64,000 bases of DNA from contig NZ_JALNPR010000004.1 of NCBI RefSeq assembly GCF_023541015.1, positions 124,001-188,000 on the forward strand, written 5' to 3'. Under the pieces are notes generated by a model. It saw only the letters and a program-made list of their open reading frames with translations, made no database searches and was not told where the DNA came from. Below, piece after piece: positions 45,914 through 54,133 of this stretch. Position numbers and translations under genes: made by a program. The DNA comes from Marivivens donghaensis (GTDB taxonomy: Bacteria; Pseudomonadota; Alphaproteobacteria; Rhodobacterales; Rhodobacteraceae). Positions within the stretch are counted from its first letter, which is position 1. Every line of letters starts with the position of its first letter.

Positions 45914-46075
45914 TTTTATCATTATATATCAATAATTTATGTCTTTTTGACTTTCTGTATTTTGACCCAAAGTAGTCAAAATAGCCATAGTCAAAACATA
46001 TACAAAAATCAGTGTAAAATCGACCATCTTTTTGATATCATGTCACAAATTCAGTGTGTGATGTGAGGTGCAGAA

Positions 46076-47290
46076 ATGGCTATCGATCGGGACTATGAGG
46101 ACCTCAGGGGTGATGGTCGGATCGTCTTGTTTCTGCGGGAAGGCAAGAAGCCGAAGTATCACGTTCGACTCAAAGTCCCCAATGCTTCAGGCTACAAGTT
46201 TGTTTCGACCAAGACTTCAGATCGGAATGAAGCCGTCAGATTGGCGATGAACTTCTACGATGAGCTGTATCACCACATCAAAGTCGGTGGCTCGATCAAA
46301 TCCAACACCTTCGCTGATGTGTTTAAGGAGTGGAAAAACTCTCGCCGCAACGCTTATCAGAAGGTTGAGACCAAGGATCGGTCTGTCGAGTATGTTGCGA
46401 CTTATGCTCTCGATTACTTTGGCAAGATGAGAATCGATCAGCTCACAGCCAAGGATTTCCATGCCTATTGGGATTGGCGAAAGCTCAACTTCAAACGCAA
46501 GAAGCCGACTGACGACACGTTGAACCGTGAGCGGAATGCGATCCAAAGCTTGATGAAGTTCGCTTTACAGAGAGGTCACGTCACCAAGCCTTTCAAGATC
46601 CCCAAGATTGAGACGAAAGGTATCAATCGACGTCCTACCTTTACCCTTGCCGAATGGAAGAAGATCACGATTGGAATGAGAGCCTGGGTCGAGGAAGGTC
46701 GTTCCAACGGTCATTGGCGAGAGCGGTTCGTCCTTCAGCAGTATGTGCTGCTCTTAAGTAACAGCGGCATCCGAATCGGTGAGATGAGGACTGTCACTTG
46801 GGATGATGTCTCAACGATTGAGGTTGAGGCTGGGCGCCTCGTGATCATCAAGGTGAATGGCAAGACTGGCTTAAGAGAAGTTGTCTGCAATCCAGGATGT
46901 GAGGTCTTCCTCAGGCGTATGTATGACCTGCGCCGCTCTGATCTCGATGGCGGTGATCCACCCCTCAACGAGCCGGTATTCATCAATCACAACTCAGGAA
47001 AGCCGATTGGGTCGTTCAAGGTCGGGTTCAATTCGATGCTTAATTACTGCGAAGTGCCGATTACTAAAGACGGGATGAACAGGACGCCTTATTCCCTGCG
47101 CCACTTCTATGGGACGCAACGGCTTCGTGGAAACATCAATCCATATATCTTGGCAAAGAATATGGGCACGTCAGTCGAGATGATTGAAAAATTCTACGGG
47201 CACATTTTGACGCCGGACATAGTGTCTTCAATCAAGAAAACCACCAATCAAAATACGACCACCAAAGCCAATAACAAATATCCCTTTTAG
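46076..47290 (+). CDS. int: Tyrosine-recombinase integrase
   Basis: 404 residues. N-terminal arm-binding region, then a SAM-like core-binding domain (about 85-170) and a catalytic domain with Arg in NSGIRIGEMRTV, Lys in VNGKTGLREVV, YSLRHFYGT (Arg; Tyr instead of the first His, common in this subgroup) and the nucleophile Tyr in MIEKFYGHI. It lies 164 bases after the tRNA-Arg and is transcribed away from it, as expected for an island integrase acting on the 47-bp att repeat. Confidence 0.95.
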   Translation: MAIDRDYEDLRGDGRIVLFLREGKKPKYHVRLKVPNASGYKFVSTKTSDRNEAVRLAMNFYDELYHHIKVGGSIKSNTFADVFKEWKNSRRNAYQKVETKDRSVEYVATYALDYFGKMRIDQLTAKDFHAYWDWRKLNFKRKKPTDDTLNRERNAIQSLMKFALQRGHVTKPFKIPKIETKGINRRPTFTLAEWKKITIGMRAWVEEGRSNGHWRERFVLQQYVLLLSNSGIRIGEMRTVTWDDVSTIEVEAGRLVIIKVNGKTGLREVVCNPGCEVFLRRMYDLRRSDLDGGDPPLNEPVFINHNSGKPIGSFKVGFNSMLNYCEVPITKDGMNRTPYSLRHFYGTQRLRGNINPYILAKNMGTSVEMIEKFYGHILTPDIVSSIKKTTNQNTTTKANNKYPF

Positions 47291-47302
47291 GCGATTCAGT
47301 GT

Positions 47303-47428
47303 ATGACCTTTAATGCAAGTAAAGGTTTTACATGGCGATCTTATAGTCGAAACGACCATGAGGAAGCTTTAAGTGCTCTCTTCTTTGCGCCATACGGCAA
47401 CATGTATGAAGATTACCAAAAGCGATAG
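47303..47428 (+). CDS. Possible 41-residue protein
   Basis: ATG at 47303 to TAG at 47428, encoding MTFNASKGFTW and ending YEDYQKR. No recognised similarity and no strong ribosome site. It could be the remains of a longer gene. The rest of 47291-47571 carries nothing else obvious. Confidence 0.25.
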   Translation: MTFNASKGFTWRSYSRNDHEEALSALFFAPYGNMYEDYQKR

Positions 47429-47571
47429 GTGACTGAAAATCTTCAACCCTGTCGAGCACGCTCGGTCGCAAGTCGATCAGATCGAACGGTTCTACGCACG
47501 GATCTTACGTCTCTTGAGGGTGTTGGCGAAGAACCTACAAACCTGTGTATTATAGAGGGAATTTATACACT

Positions 47572-47997
47572 ATGCATCTGCAAAGAGCTATTGAAATTGC
47601 TGTCGAAGCCCATCGTGGAATGACTGATAAAGGGGGAAATCCCTATATCTTGCATCCATTGAGGGTAATGCTTTCTCTATGTAGTGAAGAAGAAAGGATT
47701 GTGGGCGTACTTCACGATGTAGTTGAAGATTGTGATGGCTGGAATATTGAAAGATTAAGAGCTGAGGGATTTTCAGAAAAAATTTTGAAAGCCCTGCAAT
47801 CTGTAACAAAATCAGATGAAGATCAAAATTACGAAGACTTTATAGAACGTGCCGCTCAAAATCAGTTAGGGAGACAAGTTAAGATAGCAGATATTCTGGA
47901 TAATCTTGATGTGACGAGGATAAAAAATATCACGATGGAGGATGTCAAAAGATTGAACAAATATAAAGACGCTTTGTCCATGCTTAGAAAATATTAA
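47572..47997 (+). CDS. Small HD-domain hydrolase (RelA/SpoT hydrolase-like, MESH1-like)
   Basis: 141 residues. Metal ligands fit an HD fold: His14 and His28 (AHRGMTDKGGNPYILHPLR), HD at 48-49 with ED at 52-53 (GVLHDVVEDCDGW), and a later Asp in KIADILDNLD. This is the stand-alone (p)ppGpp-hydrolase-like domain without synthetase, as in small alarmone hydrolases. ATG at 47572 is favoured over an ATG nine codons upstream. Its AT-rich codons mark it as island cargo. Confidence 0.75.
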   Translation: MHLQRAIEIAVEAHRGMTDKGGNPYILHPLRVMLSLCSEEERIVGVLHDVVEDCDGWNIERLRAEGFSEKILKALQSVTKSDEDQNYEDFIERAAQNQLGRQVKIADILDNLDVTRIKNITMEDVKRLNKYKDALSMLRKY

Positions 47998-48019
47998 GAA
48001 CTATGGGCGATATCGAAAA

Positions 48020-48343
48020 ATGTTAAAGCAAGAAGAAGCCTTTGAAGTCTTTTCTAATTCTTGGGAAATTGACGGAAGCGTTCACACGAGATCTGTCAGA
48101 ATTTACTACACGAAGGAATGGGATATTCAAATCGAGGAATATTTAACTGGTGATAATCTTGAACAAATTTACGGTGATTGGGATCATGAAGAATTTGTTA
48201 TAATTAAAAGAATTGATGCGCCTATGCTGATGATTTTACTTTTTAAACACGCATTCAATCAAAGTGAGCCCTTAAGTTTGTCAAGCTTGAAAGTGTTGTT
48301 CCGAGAAAATGGATTGAATTTTGATAATCAAATGTGGAGCTAA
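48020..48343 (+). CDS. Hypothetical protein
   Basis: 107 residues, acidic and aromatic (SWEIDGSVHTRSVRIYYTKEW; EIEEYL-type segments), no signal peptide or membrane segment. Not recognised. It follows the HD gene by 22 bases on the same strand and may be co-transcribed. Codon use is AT-rich like its neighbours. Confidence 0.55.
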   Translation: MLKQEEAFEVFSNSWEIDGSVHTRSVRIYYTKEWDIQIEEYLTGDNLEQIYGDWDHEEFVIIKRIDAPMLMILLFKHAFNQSEPLSLSSLKVLFRENGLNFDNQMWS

Positions 48344-48592
48344 AATTCATTTATTCGGTTTTTATAAAAAAATTTAAATATGCGATCATGGCTCCGCCGA
48401 AAAAATGGCGAATGGTTTACAAAGATTTGGTGATCAATTTATAATCACAACGTCATTTGTATATTTGACTCATTTCGGACCCGAAATGGATTGAGCTAAG
48501 TGTAAAACTTTTGTTTACAGGTGCTTAGCCTATGATATCTTATTTTTGAGGTCATTTACCTCAGATATTTATTAATAAAAATGGAGAATAAA

Positions 48593-49009
48593 ATGAAAGT
48601 CGATATAAACGGAAAGATAAAGGATTGCCTATCAACTCTAGATAAGGAATTTGGCGTCAATATCAATTGTACATACAAAAGGGAAAAAAATAAAAGAGTG
48701 ACCTATGGTACGCTTGAAACTATGTTAAAAGTGGAAAAAATAGAAGAAATATGCGAAAGGTTTTCGGGGATGCAAGTATTTCCAACTTGCCTTCCCTATA
48801 ATATTCATGAAATTATACTAACCTGTCCTGAGGGTGATATTATTCAGCGATTACAGTTTTTCCCTGAACCAAACGAGGAGAGGATCAAGTTTTCAGGATA
48901 CAAAGGCGAATGCGAACTTATAATTGCTATCCTTCAAGATCAAGTTGCCCCAGATATTTGCAGCACCCAAGAAGCACTTTATTATGATCTTCTTTGTGAA
49001 AATATATAA
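48593..49009 (+). CDS. Hypothetical protein
   Basis: 138 residues, predicted soluble, not recognised (KVDINGKIKDCLSTLDKEFG; ILTCPEGDIIQRLQFFPEP). The ATG at 48593 is chosen because GGAG stands six bases before it; an ATG four codons upstream has no ribosome site. The 240 bases before it are AT-rich without a gene. Confidence 0.6.
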   Translation: MKVDINGKIKDCLSTLDKEFGVNINCTYKREKNKRVTYGTLETMLKVEKIEEICERFSGMQVFPTCLPYNIHEIILTCPEGDIIQRLQFFPEPNEERIKFSGYKGECELIIAILQDQVAPDICSTQEALYYDLLCENI

Positions 49010-49030
49010 AATATCTTCACCCGTATAGAT

Positions 49031-49512
49031 TATCTCATATAAATAAACATGTCCAACCGGACAATAACATATTGGATGTCAAACCTCGTGGGGAAACCCT
49101 GATGAGTAACGGCGGTACTTGATTGGAACGTCGGTGCAGATTGAGTTAGGACCCGCCAAGATTTATCTTGGTTTCAAGGCAGCAAAGGCGAATGGGCTGA
49201 ATAAAAATTATCGTCACGATGAAGGCTCTGCCACACTGCAACCTTCGATGACCGATCAAAGTCGTTCCGTTGGCTGATCGGTTATGCCGCTGGTTTGAAG
49301 CGGAGCATAAAAGGAGACCGGCTAACCGCCCTTACCCATAGCATGATGGGTTGCTCTAACGGAATGTGGACAGAGGCGAAGACACAAGCCCTTGGACATA
49401 CCTCACCTCTCGGAAGGTGAAGTGTGTTCAAAACAAATCCACAATAATAAATTAAAATAAAATATCTAAAGTCAATGACCCGAAGGGTCATTGATCCCGA
49501 AGGGATAGATTA
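49031..49512 (+). ncRNA. Candidate structured RNA region, unidentified
   Basis: About 480 bases with no credible ORF, GC-richer than the flanking genes and dense in hairpins: GTCC/GGAC (49051), CCAAGA-TTTA-TCTTGG (49155), ACCGATCA/TGATCGGT (49251-49282), CCGCT/AGCGG (49287), ACCCAT/ATGGGT (49334), TCACCT/AGGTGA (49402-49420), AATGACCC-GAA-GGGTCATT (49474-49492), ATCCC-GAA-GGGAT. Purine-rich single-stranded links (GATGAGTAACGGCGGTAC, GAGGCGAAGACACAAGCCC) look like ribozyme or intron joining segments. I could not find a group II domain V or group I P7/S element, so the class is open. Confidence 0.5.
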
Positions 49513-49558
49513 AAGAAAACATAAATATTTACATGATTTATTAATCAAGGAGATCAAT

Positions 49559-49762
49559 ATGAAACAAGAAATATTTCTTATGAACTTTAGGATCCCATCA
49601 GGGCTCAAGATGCAATTTGAAGAAACTTGTTATCAGCTTAGGACCAATATGACGGCTGAAATGAATAGGATGATACGAGACTTCGTTAAGAACTCACGAG
49701 AAGACCTATATGAGCCGGTAAACTGGTTTTATAGTGCAAAGGATTTTTATGATGATGAATGA
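49559..49762 (+). CDS. Ribbon-helix-helix (Arc-like) small DNA-binding protein
   Basis: 67 residues: an N-terminal strand (MNFRIPSGLKMQFEETCYQL) followed by RTNMTAEMNRMIRDFV, the beta-alpha-alpha of Arc/MetJ repressors. AAGGAG stands seven bases before the ATG. It heads a run of three overlapping small genes; probably a repressor of that run or of the element. Confidence 0.7.
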   Translation: MKQEIFLMNFRIPSGLKMQFEETCYQLRTNMTAEMNRMIRDFVKNSREDLYEPVNWFYSAKDFYDDE

Positions 49763-49940
49763 TCAAGCCACCATCAAGACCAAACATGAGCTCATTAGAA
49801 GCCTTTACAAACAACGAGTAACCCAGATCGAAGTTATTGAGCCTTATGACCAATCAAGGGCTGACGATGTTACAAAGATGGCGAAGGCTATGTCTTATCG
49901 ATCAGGTCGGGTGACAGTAATCCTGTTGAGGACGACATGA
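49749..49940 (+). CDS. Small hypothetical protein
   Basis: 63 residues, not recognised (SLYKQRVTQIEVIEPYDQ). Three tandem ATG codons lie at 49749-49757; AAGGA upstream supports the first. It overlaps the ribbon-helix-helix gene by 14 bases and the next gene by four (ATGA), so the three are translated as a unit. Confidence 0.55.
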   Translation: MMMNDQATIKTKHELIRSLYKQRVTQIEVIEPYDQSRADDVTKMAKAMSYRSGRVTVILLRTT

Positions 49941-50236
49941 AGGGCTTCAAGGCATTTCTTGCAGAGCAACAGGCTCTGGAAGAAGGAGTCGTCAAGAAGG
50001 GGGCTGTTGCGGCTTATGCCTTGCAAGGTAGGAACCATGGCAACAATGCTGTTCGATCTTATAATAAAGCCAAGCAAACCTTGAGGACTGCCACCAATGC
50101 AAAGAGCTCCGACGCCAAGGTCGATGCTCTTACTCGGGCGTTTATTGATCTGCTTGACGGTTTAGTTTCCCAAAGGTATCAGGTCGGCTCTGTTTCAGCA
50201 CAAATTACTACAGCTATTGCTTTATCGAAGAATTAG
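49937..50236 (+). CDS. Phage-like small hypothetical protein
   Basis: 99 residues: MKGFKAFLAEQQALEEGVVK followed by a helical region (YNKAKQTLRTATNAKSSDAK) and a C-terminal FIDLLDGLVSQRYQVGSV. The style (short, MKxFKxFL start) recalls small proteins of tailed phages, but I cannot name a family. Overlaps the 3' end of the convergent HEPN-like gene by 23 bases. Confidence 0.55.
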   Translation: MKGFKAFLAEQQALEEGVVKKGAVAAYALQGRNHGNNAVRSYNKAKQTLRTATNAKSSDAKVDALTRAFIDLLDGLVSQRYQVGSVSAQITTAIALSKN

Positions 50237-50771
50237 TCTTGATATGTAATTCTCTTAATACTTTTGTCGTAAGATTTGTTGTTATGCGTGCCAGTTCTGC
50301 TCCAGTGATGGCGGTATTCTTTAGATGCTCTAATCTGTGATCCAGATCTTCGTTTAGGTTTTTACGTGTGATTGTCACAAAACCATGGGCTGCAATGTTT
50401 CTCTCAGGTACCCATTCATTCAATTTTTTTCTGAGGCTTTTGAATTCGTCACCTAGATCAATACTTCTGCTTTTCATTTCAACTTGTAAAAGTTCAAGCG
50501 CAAGTCCGATACTAGTATGCACGTAATGCTCGGGTTCTTCCCTTCGTAGAAACTGAACCAACGCCTGAATACGATCTGTTATTAGACTATCAGCAATGGC
50601 GATGACTTCAAAAAAGCTCTCACTTTTAATACCATCTTCAATTCGATCAAATGCCACCTTGTAAAGTTTGAAACGTAATGAATTTTGCGGACTTCCTGCC
50701 TCACCTCGTGCACGGACTTTCGGGCTTTCTATGCCTTTAAGAAGGTCTTGGTATTTATCTTTGTCAGTCAT
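50214..50771 (-). CDS. HEPN-like protein, candidate RNase
   Basis: 185 residues, all-helical by composition. ERNIAAHGF contains RNxxxH (Arg124, His129), the catalytic motif of HEPN ribonucleases; an upstream helix with RIQALVQFLRR and a C-terminal helical region fit the four-helix bundle. HEPN proteins commonly serve as toxins or effectors in defence systems. It is the 3'-most gene of the leftward glycosyltransferase run, 33 bases after it. A non-catalytic helical protein with a chance motif remains possible. Confidence 0.6.
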   Translation of the reverse strand: MTDKDKYQDLLKGIESPKVRARGEAGSPQNSLRFKLYKVAFDRIEDGIKSESFFEVIAIADSLITDRIQALVQFLRREEPEHYVHTSIGLALELLQVEMKSRSIDLGDEFKSLRKKLNEWVPERNIAAHGFVTITRKNLNEDLDHRLEHLKNTAITGAELARITTNLTTKVLRELHIKTNSSIKQ

Positions 50772-50804
50772 TTTTTCTTATCCCATTTCTGATCCGAAAT
50801 ATCC

Positions 50805-52160
50805 TCACTTGATTTTCTCTCGGCGCATTTTGAACTGATCGGTTTCATATTTATTTTTTGATGCGTTATAGTCTTTTACGTATATTGGTGTGTTATCTCG
50901 GAAAGGTCGGTAGTCTACTTCATGATGCCACCGCCCATATTTCCAGACGGTTCTTGCTACATCAGGATGAGCCATCTCAAGCATCTTGGACTTATTGTAA
51001 GTCCCCTCTGAAGAATAGAACTCTGCTGTGTTACCACCACCTAGCTTCTGGGTAGGCGATTTTCCTTGAAGCAGATTGTAAAATTGCATTGTGCAGTAAC
51101 CATCCTTCAGAACATCCAAACTTAAAATGGTGTCTTCGTTATAACGTCCTCTCCATCGATGCGGGCAGGAATTCTCAATTAGTAAAGACGAATAAATCCG
51201 GGTGTTGAGGATGAATGGTGGAAACGCTCCCTTTTCAGGTGCGAAAAAGTCGTACACCAGTCCAGAGATAGGAACGTTTTCAAAGCGATCAACAAACTCT
51301 TCAATAACTCGGAACATCCCTCCATCAGCGATAGGTAGCCGACGATGTCGGTGCAGTCGACTAAACTCAACTATATTGTCGTCGAATACCCAATGCCTTT
51401 TGAAGCCATGTTCTACAGAATGATCCCAGCACCAGTTTCTTGCTCGACCTGGACCATCACCATGGTTAGAAAATGGTAGAACAAGGATTTTCTTTTCGTC
51501 TATGACACAAGCATACTCATCATAATCCTGTGGTTCGATAGCGATGAAGTATGGGATACTGGTTCTCTCAAAAAAACGAGCAGTAAGGCGACTGTCACCT
51601 CGACCCTTTGAAATGATATACATTGGATACTTTGGGTTCTTGTTGCCCCATTCTGAAACCCAGTGGTATTTGTAAACCTTTGGCTTTGTCGGCGGATAGG
51701 TCATAAATGCCTGACCGACACTCAATCTTTGCTTAACCCGTCGACAAAATTCTAGGAAGTCATGTTCGGTGTTAAATGTGACTTTGAAAGATATGTAATG
51801 GATCCAACCATCTTGCATAAACTCAAGTGTGTTGGTCCAGAGCTTTGATTCGATACGATTCTTATGAGTTGCTCGCTTTTTAAAGGGATCAGACCGTCTC
51901 TCTGTGTAAATCCCTGACCTTGAGGTGTTTGGTGTTGCAACAAAGGTGAATGCTCTGACATCACTGCACAGGTCCATCCCAATTGCCTCAGCAAACTTCT
52001 CAGTGCCGCCAAGGGTCCAAGTGTTGACCTTCATGGTGAAAGGGTAGTCGGGAAGCTTTGTGCTTGGCTTATCGGGTTTTGAGCCATCTACCGTTGATGG
52101 CATTAGTCCAGCCAAAGATTGGTAGGTATGAGACTCCTGAACTTCTGGCTTCTTAACCAT
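50805..52160 (-). CDS. TET-associated glycosyltransferase-like protein (TAGT), putative DNA-base glycosyltransferase
   Basis: 451 residues. Residues about 178-425 match the TAGT/GREB1-type GT-A fold: MYIISKGRGDSRLTARFFER, ILVLPFSNHGDGPGRARNW, the metal-binding DDN at 260-262 (WVFDDNIVEF), NTRIYSSLLI, RYNEDTILSL (339-348) and GGGNT (374-378), ending YGRWHHEVDYRPF. Phage members glycosylate modified cytosines in DNA. The N-terminal 170 residues are unrecognised. The usual TET/JBP oxygenase partner is absent. The gene sits three bases from a related glycosyltransferase gene. Confidence 0.78.
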   Translation of the reverse strand: MVKKPEVQESHTYQSLAGLMPSTVDGSKPDKPSTKLPDYPFTMKVNTWTLGGTEKFAEAIGMDLCSDVRAFTFVATPNTSRSGIYTERRSDPFKKRATHKNRIESKLWTNTLEFMQDGWIHYISFKVTFNTEHDFLEFCRRVKQRLSVGQAFMTYPPTKPKVYKYHWVSEWGNKNPKYPMYIISKGRGDSRLTARFFERTSIPYFIAIEPQDYDEYACVIDEKKILVLPFSNHGDGPGRARNWCWDHSVEHGFKRHWVFDDNIVEFSRLHRHRRLPIADGGMFRVIEEFVDRFENVPISGLVYDFFAPEKGAFPPFILNTRIYSSLLIENSCPHRWRGRYNEDTILSLDVLKDGYCTMQFYNLLQGKSPTQKLGGGNTAEFYSSEGTYNKSKMLEMAHPDVARTVWKYGRWHHEVDYRPFRDNTPIYVKDYNASKNKYETDQFKMRREKIK

Positions 52161-52162
52161 AG

Positions 52163-53890
52163 TTAAACGTACCGTCCCGATGTATCCTTGCGACCTTTCA
52201 CGGCGTTTCGAGTGACATCGTAGTATTCCTTACGCTTGAAGTACATTTTCGTAAGGTCATCCATTTTACTCTCAAACCGGAACTGAGCACTATTGCCTTC
52301 GCCAAAGTGCGCTGAAACCAATTGAAGGAACTGTTCAACTTGCTCCAAGTCTAGGCAGCCAATCTTGTCACCCGTCTTGCGATCAAAGTCGAGTAGTTCA
52401 CCGGAACAGTAAATTGTCAGTAGAGGTAACGTCCTCTTATCAGTGCGTTTTGCCTTCGGAGGAGGAGGGTTTTCCCATTTTTGGCGCCAAGTCCGCACTG
52501 TCTGTTCGGTCACTCTTGGACCGATCAGTGCTGGTTTCTTTGTTTTCCAGTCGAACTTTGGTTCATCGATTGTTTTCCTCGATGCCGTAAATTGCAGGCA
52601 GAGTTTGAATGTTTCTTCACTTGCTTTCAAGATCATCGATATTTCGTAGAGAGCGCCCACCGATACAGGCAATTGGTTGAGATACTTTTCGGGGTCACTC
52701 GTTTCGGATGCAACATAACTGATCACATCCCCAGCTGATGCATATTTGGTGAAATTTGCGATTGAGCCAAACAGCTTCTTCATTCCTGCCTTGTCGTACC
52801 ACTTTAGGAATTCGTCGGTATATTTCTGCGCATTTTCATCAAGATATTTGCGCCTAATGCCGCTGCTGAGAACATAAAGCCTAAAGCGATTTCGGCGGTC
52901 GGTATGGAAATGACTTTTGAGTTCAGCTTCCAGCTTTGATGAGATGGTGACCTGATTGTCACCCGGAATTGAAAAGTCCGAAAGGTTGAACGTCATCTTT
53001 GAAACCTCCACTGGGTTGGACTGTACGGTTTTTTTGACAGACCCAAATTTATTGGTCGCAGCTTTTAATGGTACTTGTGATTGCTTGAACGCTTTCGACC
53101 AATACGTTCTAACCTTGCCATAGTTTCGGAAGCCACCCGGTACCCTGTTACCTTCGGCATCCAGAAGTACTTTGAAAAAATCGGGGAGAAGTTCTTGAAT
53201 TCGTTGATGGTCTCGCCAAACTTCATCATGGGTCGCACTGTCCCATAAGCTCTGCTGCAAATCCTTGCCGAGGCTTTTGTTTTCGAAACAGAATTCTTGA
53301 CTGACCCGATTACCAAAACCTCGTGTAAGCAAGCTAAGAAAGAACAGAGTATCTTCGCCGTACTTTACTTCAGTAAGTGGTAAATCGTCGAGAACATCTG
53401 AAAAATCAGATCCGTTTACCCATATAGCACTACTCAGAGATGCGTTGTTTCGGTATGCTTGGGTTGCGGGAATATTTTGGACTTGGCTTGCTCCGCAAAG
53501 GGTTACGTTTTTTTCATCAAGCCACTGCGAAAATAGCTCAAACATCTCTGTGAGGTCGTCGTCTGTTGCTTGTCGAGACGATGTTGCCATATTGCTATTG
53601 CCGGTGAAGCGCTTTGAATTTCGTCGCTTGAATACTATGTCGTCGTCAAGAACAGCATATTTTTCATTTCGTGCTGTTCGGTAGATATGTGCTCGTGTTT
53701 TTGCCAGACAAAGACGATCGCCAAGATTGATTTCAGACGGTAGGACCAAATAGTCGCAATCATAATTGTAGTTATTTTGTTCCCATTCTTGAACTACAAG
53801 AGTCACCCGTTTTTGAAGGTGCGGCGGTAGATGCTCGTAAGTAATTTGCTGTTTCGGGCGGTTAACTGTGGGGATGAATATCCGTTCCAT
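52163..53890 (-). CDS. Second phage-type GT-A glycosyltransferase-like protein with extra C-terminal region
   Basis: 575 residues. Residues 1-270 look like a diverged paralogue of the neighbour: IFIPTVNRPKQQITYEHLP, YLVLPSEINLGDRLCLAKTR, LDDD at 81-84 (YAVLDDDIVF), KYGEDTLFFLSLLTRGFGN (176-194) and RNYGKVRTYWSKAFKQ. The same layout occurs in phage proteins predicted to decorate DNA bases. Residues about 300-575 are unrecognised, mixed alpha-beta, with a basic stretch near 475-490 that could bind nucleic acid. First gene of the leftward unit; promoter expected in 53891-54133. Confidence 0.68.
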   Translation of the reverse strand: MERIFIPTVNRPKQQITYEHLPPHLQKRVTLVVQEWEQNNYNYDCDYLVLPSEINLGDRLCLAKTRAHIYRTARNEKYAVLDDDIVFKRRNSKRFTGNSNMATSSRQATDDDLTEMFELFSQWLDEKNVTLCGASQVQNIPATQAYRNNASLSSAIWVNGSDFSDVLDDLPLTEVKYGEDTLFFLSLLTRGFGNRVSQEFCFENKSLGKDLQQSLWDSATHDEVWRDHQRIQELLPDFFKVLLDAEGNRVPGGFRNYGKVRTYWSKAFKQSQVPLKAATNKFGSVKKTVQSNPVEVSKMTFNLSDFSIPGDNQVTISSKLEAELKSHFHTDRRNRFRLYVLSSGIRRKYLDENAQKYTDEFLKWYDKAGMKKLFGSIANFTKYASAGDVISYVASETSDPEKYLNQLPVSVGALYEISMILKASEETFKLCLQFTASRKTIDEPKFDWKTKKPALIGPRVTEQTVRTWRQKWENPPPPKAKRTDKRTLPLLTIYCSGELLDFDRKTGDKIGCLDLEQVEQFLQLVSAHFGEGNSAQFRFESKMDDLTKMYFKRKEYYDVTRNAVKGRKDTSGRYV

Positions 53891-54133
53891 TCTTTACGAC
53901 CCTCTTGGCTTGTAAGTTACTTTGCCTCGGCGCTCGATGTTCTGACAACCCTGTCATTTACCGTGGTAAAGTTCGCTCAGAGGTCTCCAGACACTGATGC
54001 ACTAAGATCCATTTGATAACCAGTTGGCTTAAGCCGTTGCTCTGCCACAAAACTTTTTAAGCACTTCTCCGTGTTCGATTTAGACTGATTTTATTATTAT
54101 GAATCAGTGACATAACATCATCAGAGGTGCGTG

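Noticed and set aside
49282-49491. 69-codon minus-strand gene inside the structured tract
   Set aside because: No ribosome site and no similarity; it spans several hairpins of the RNA candidate.
49031-49512. Group II or group I intron
   Set aside because: I found no domain V-like hairpin, no intron-encoded protein and no group I P7/S core. The structured look is real, but the class is not supported.
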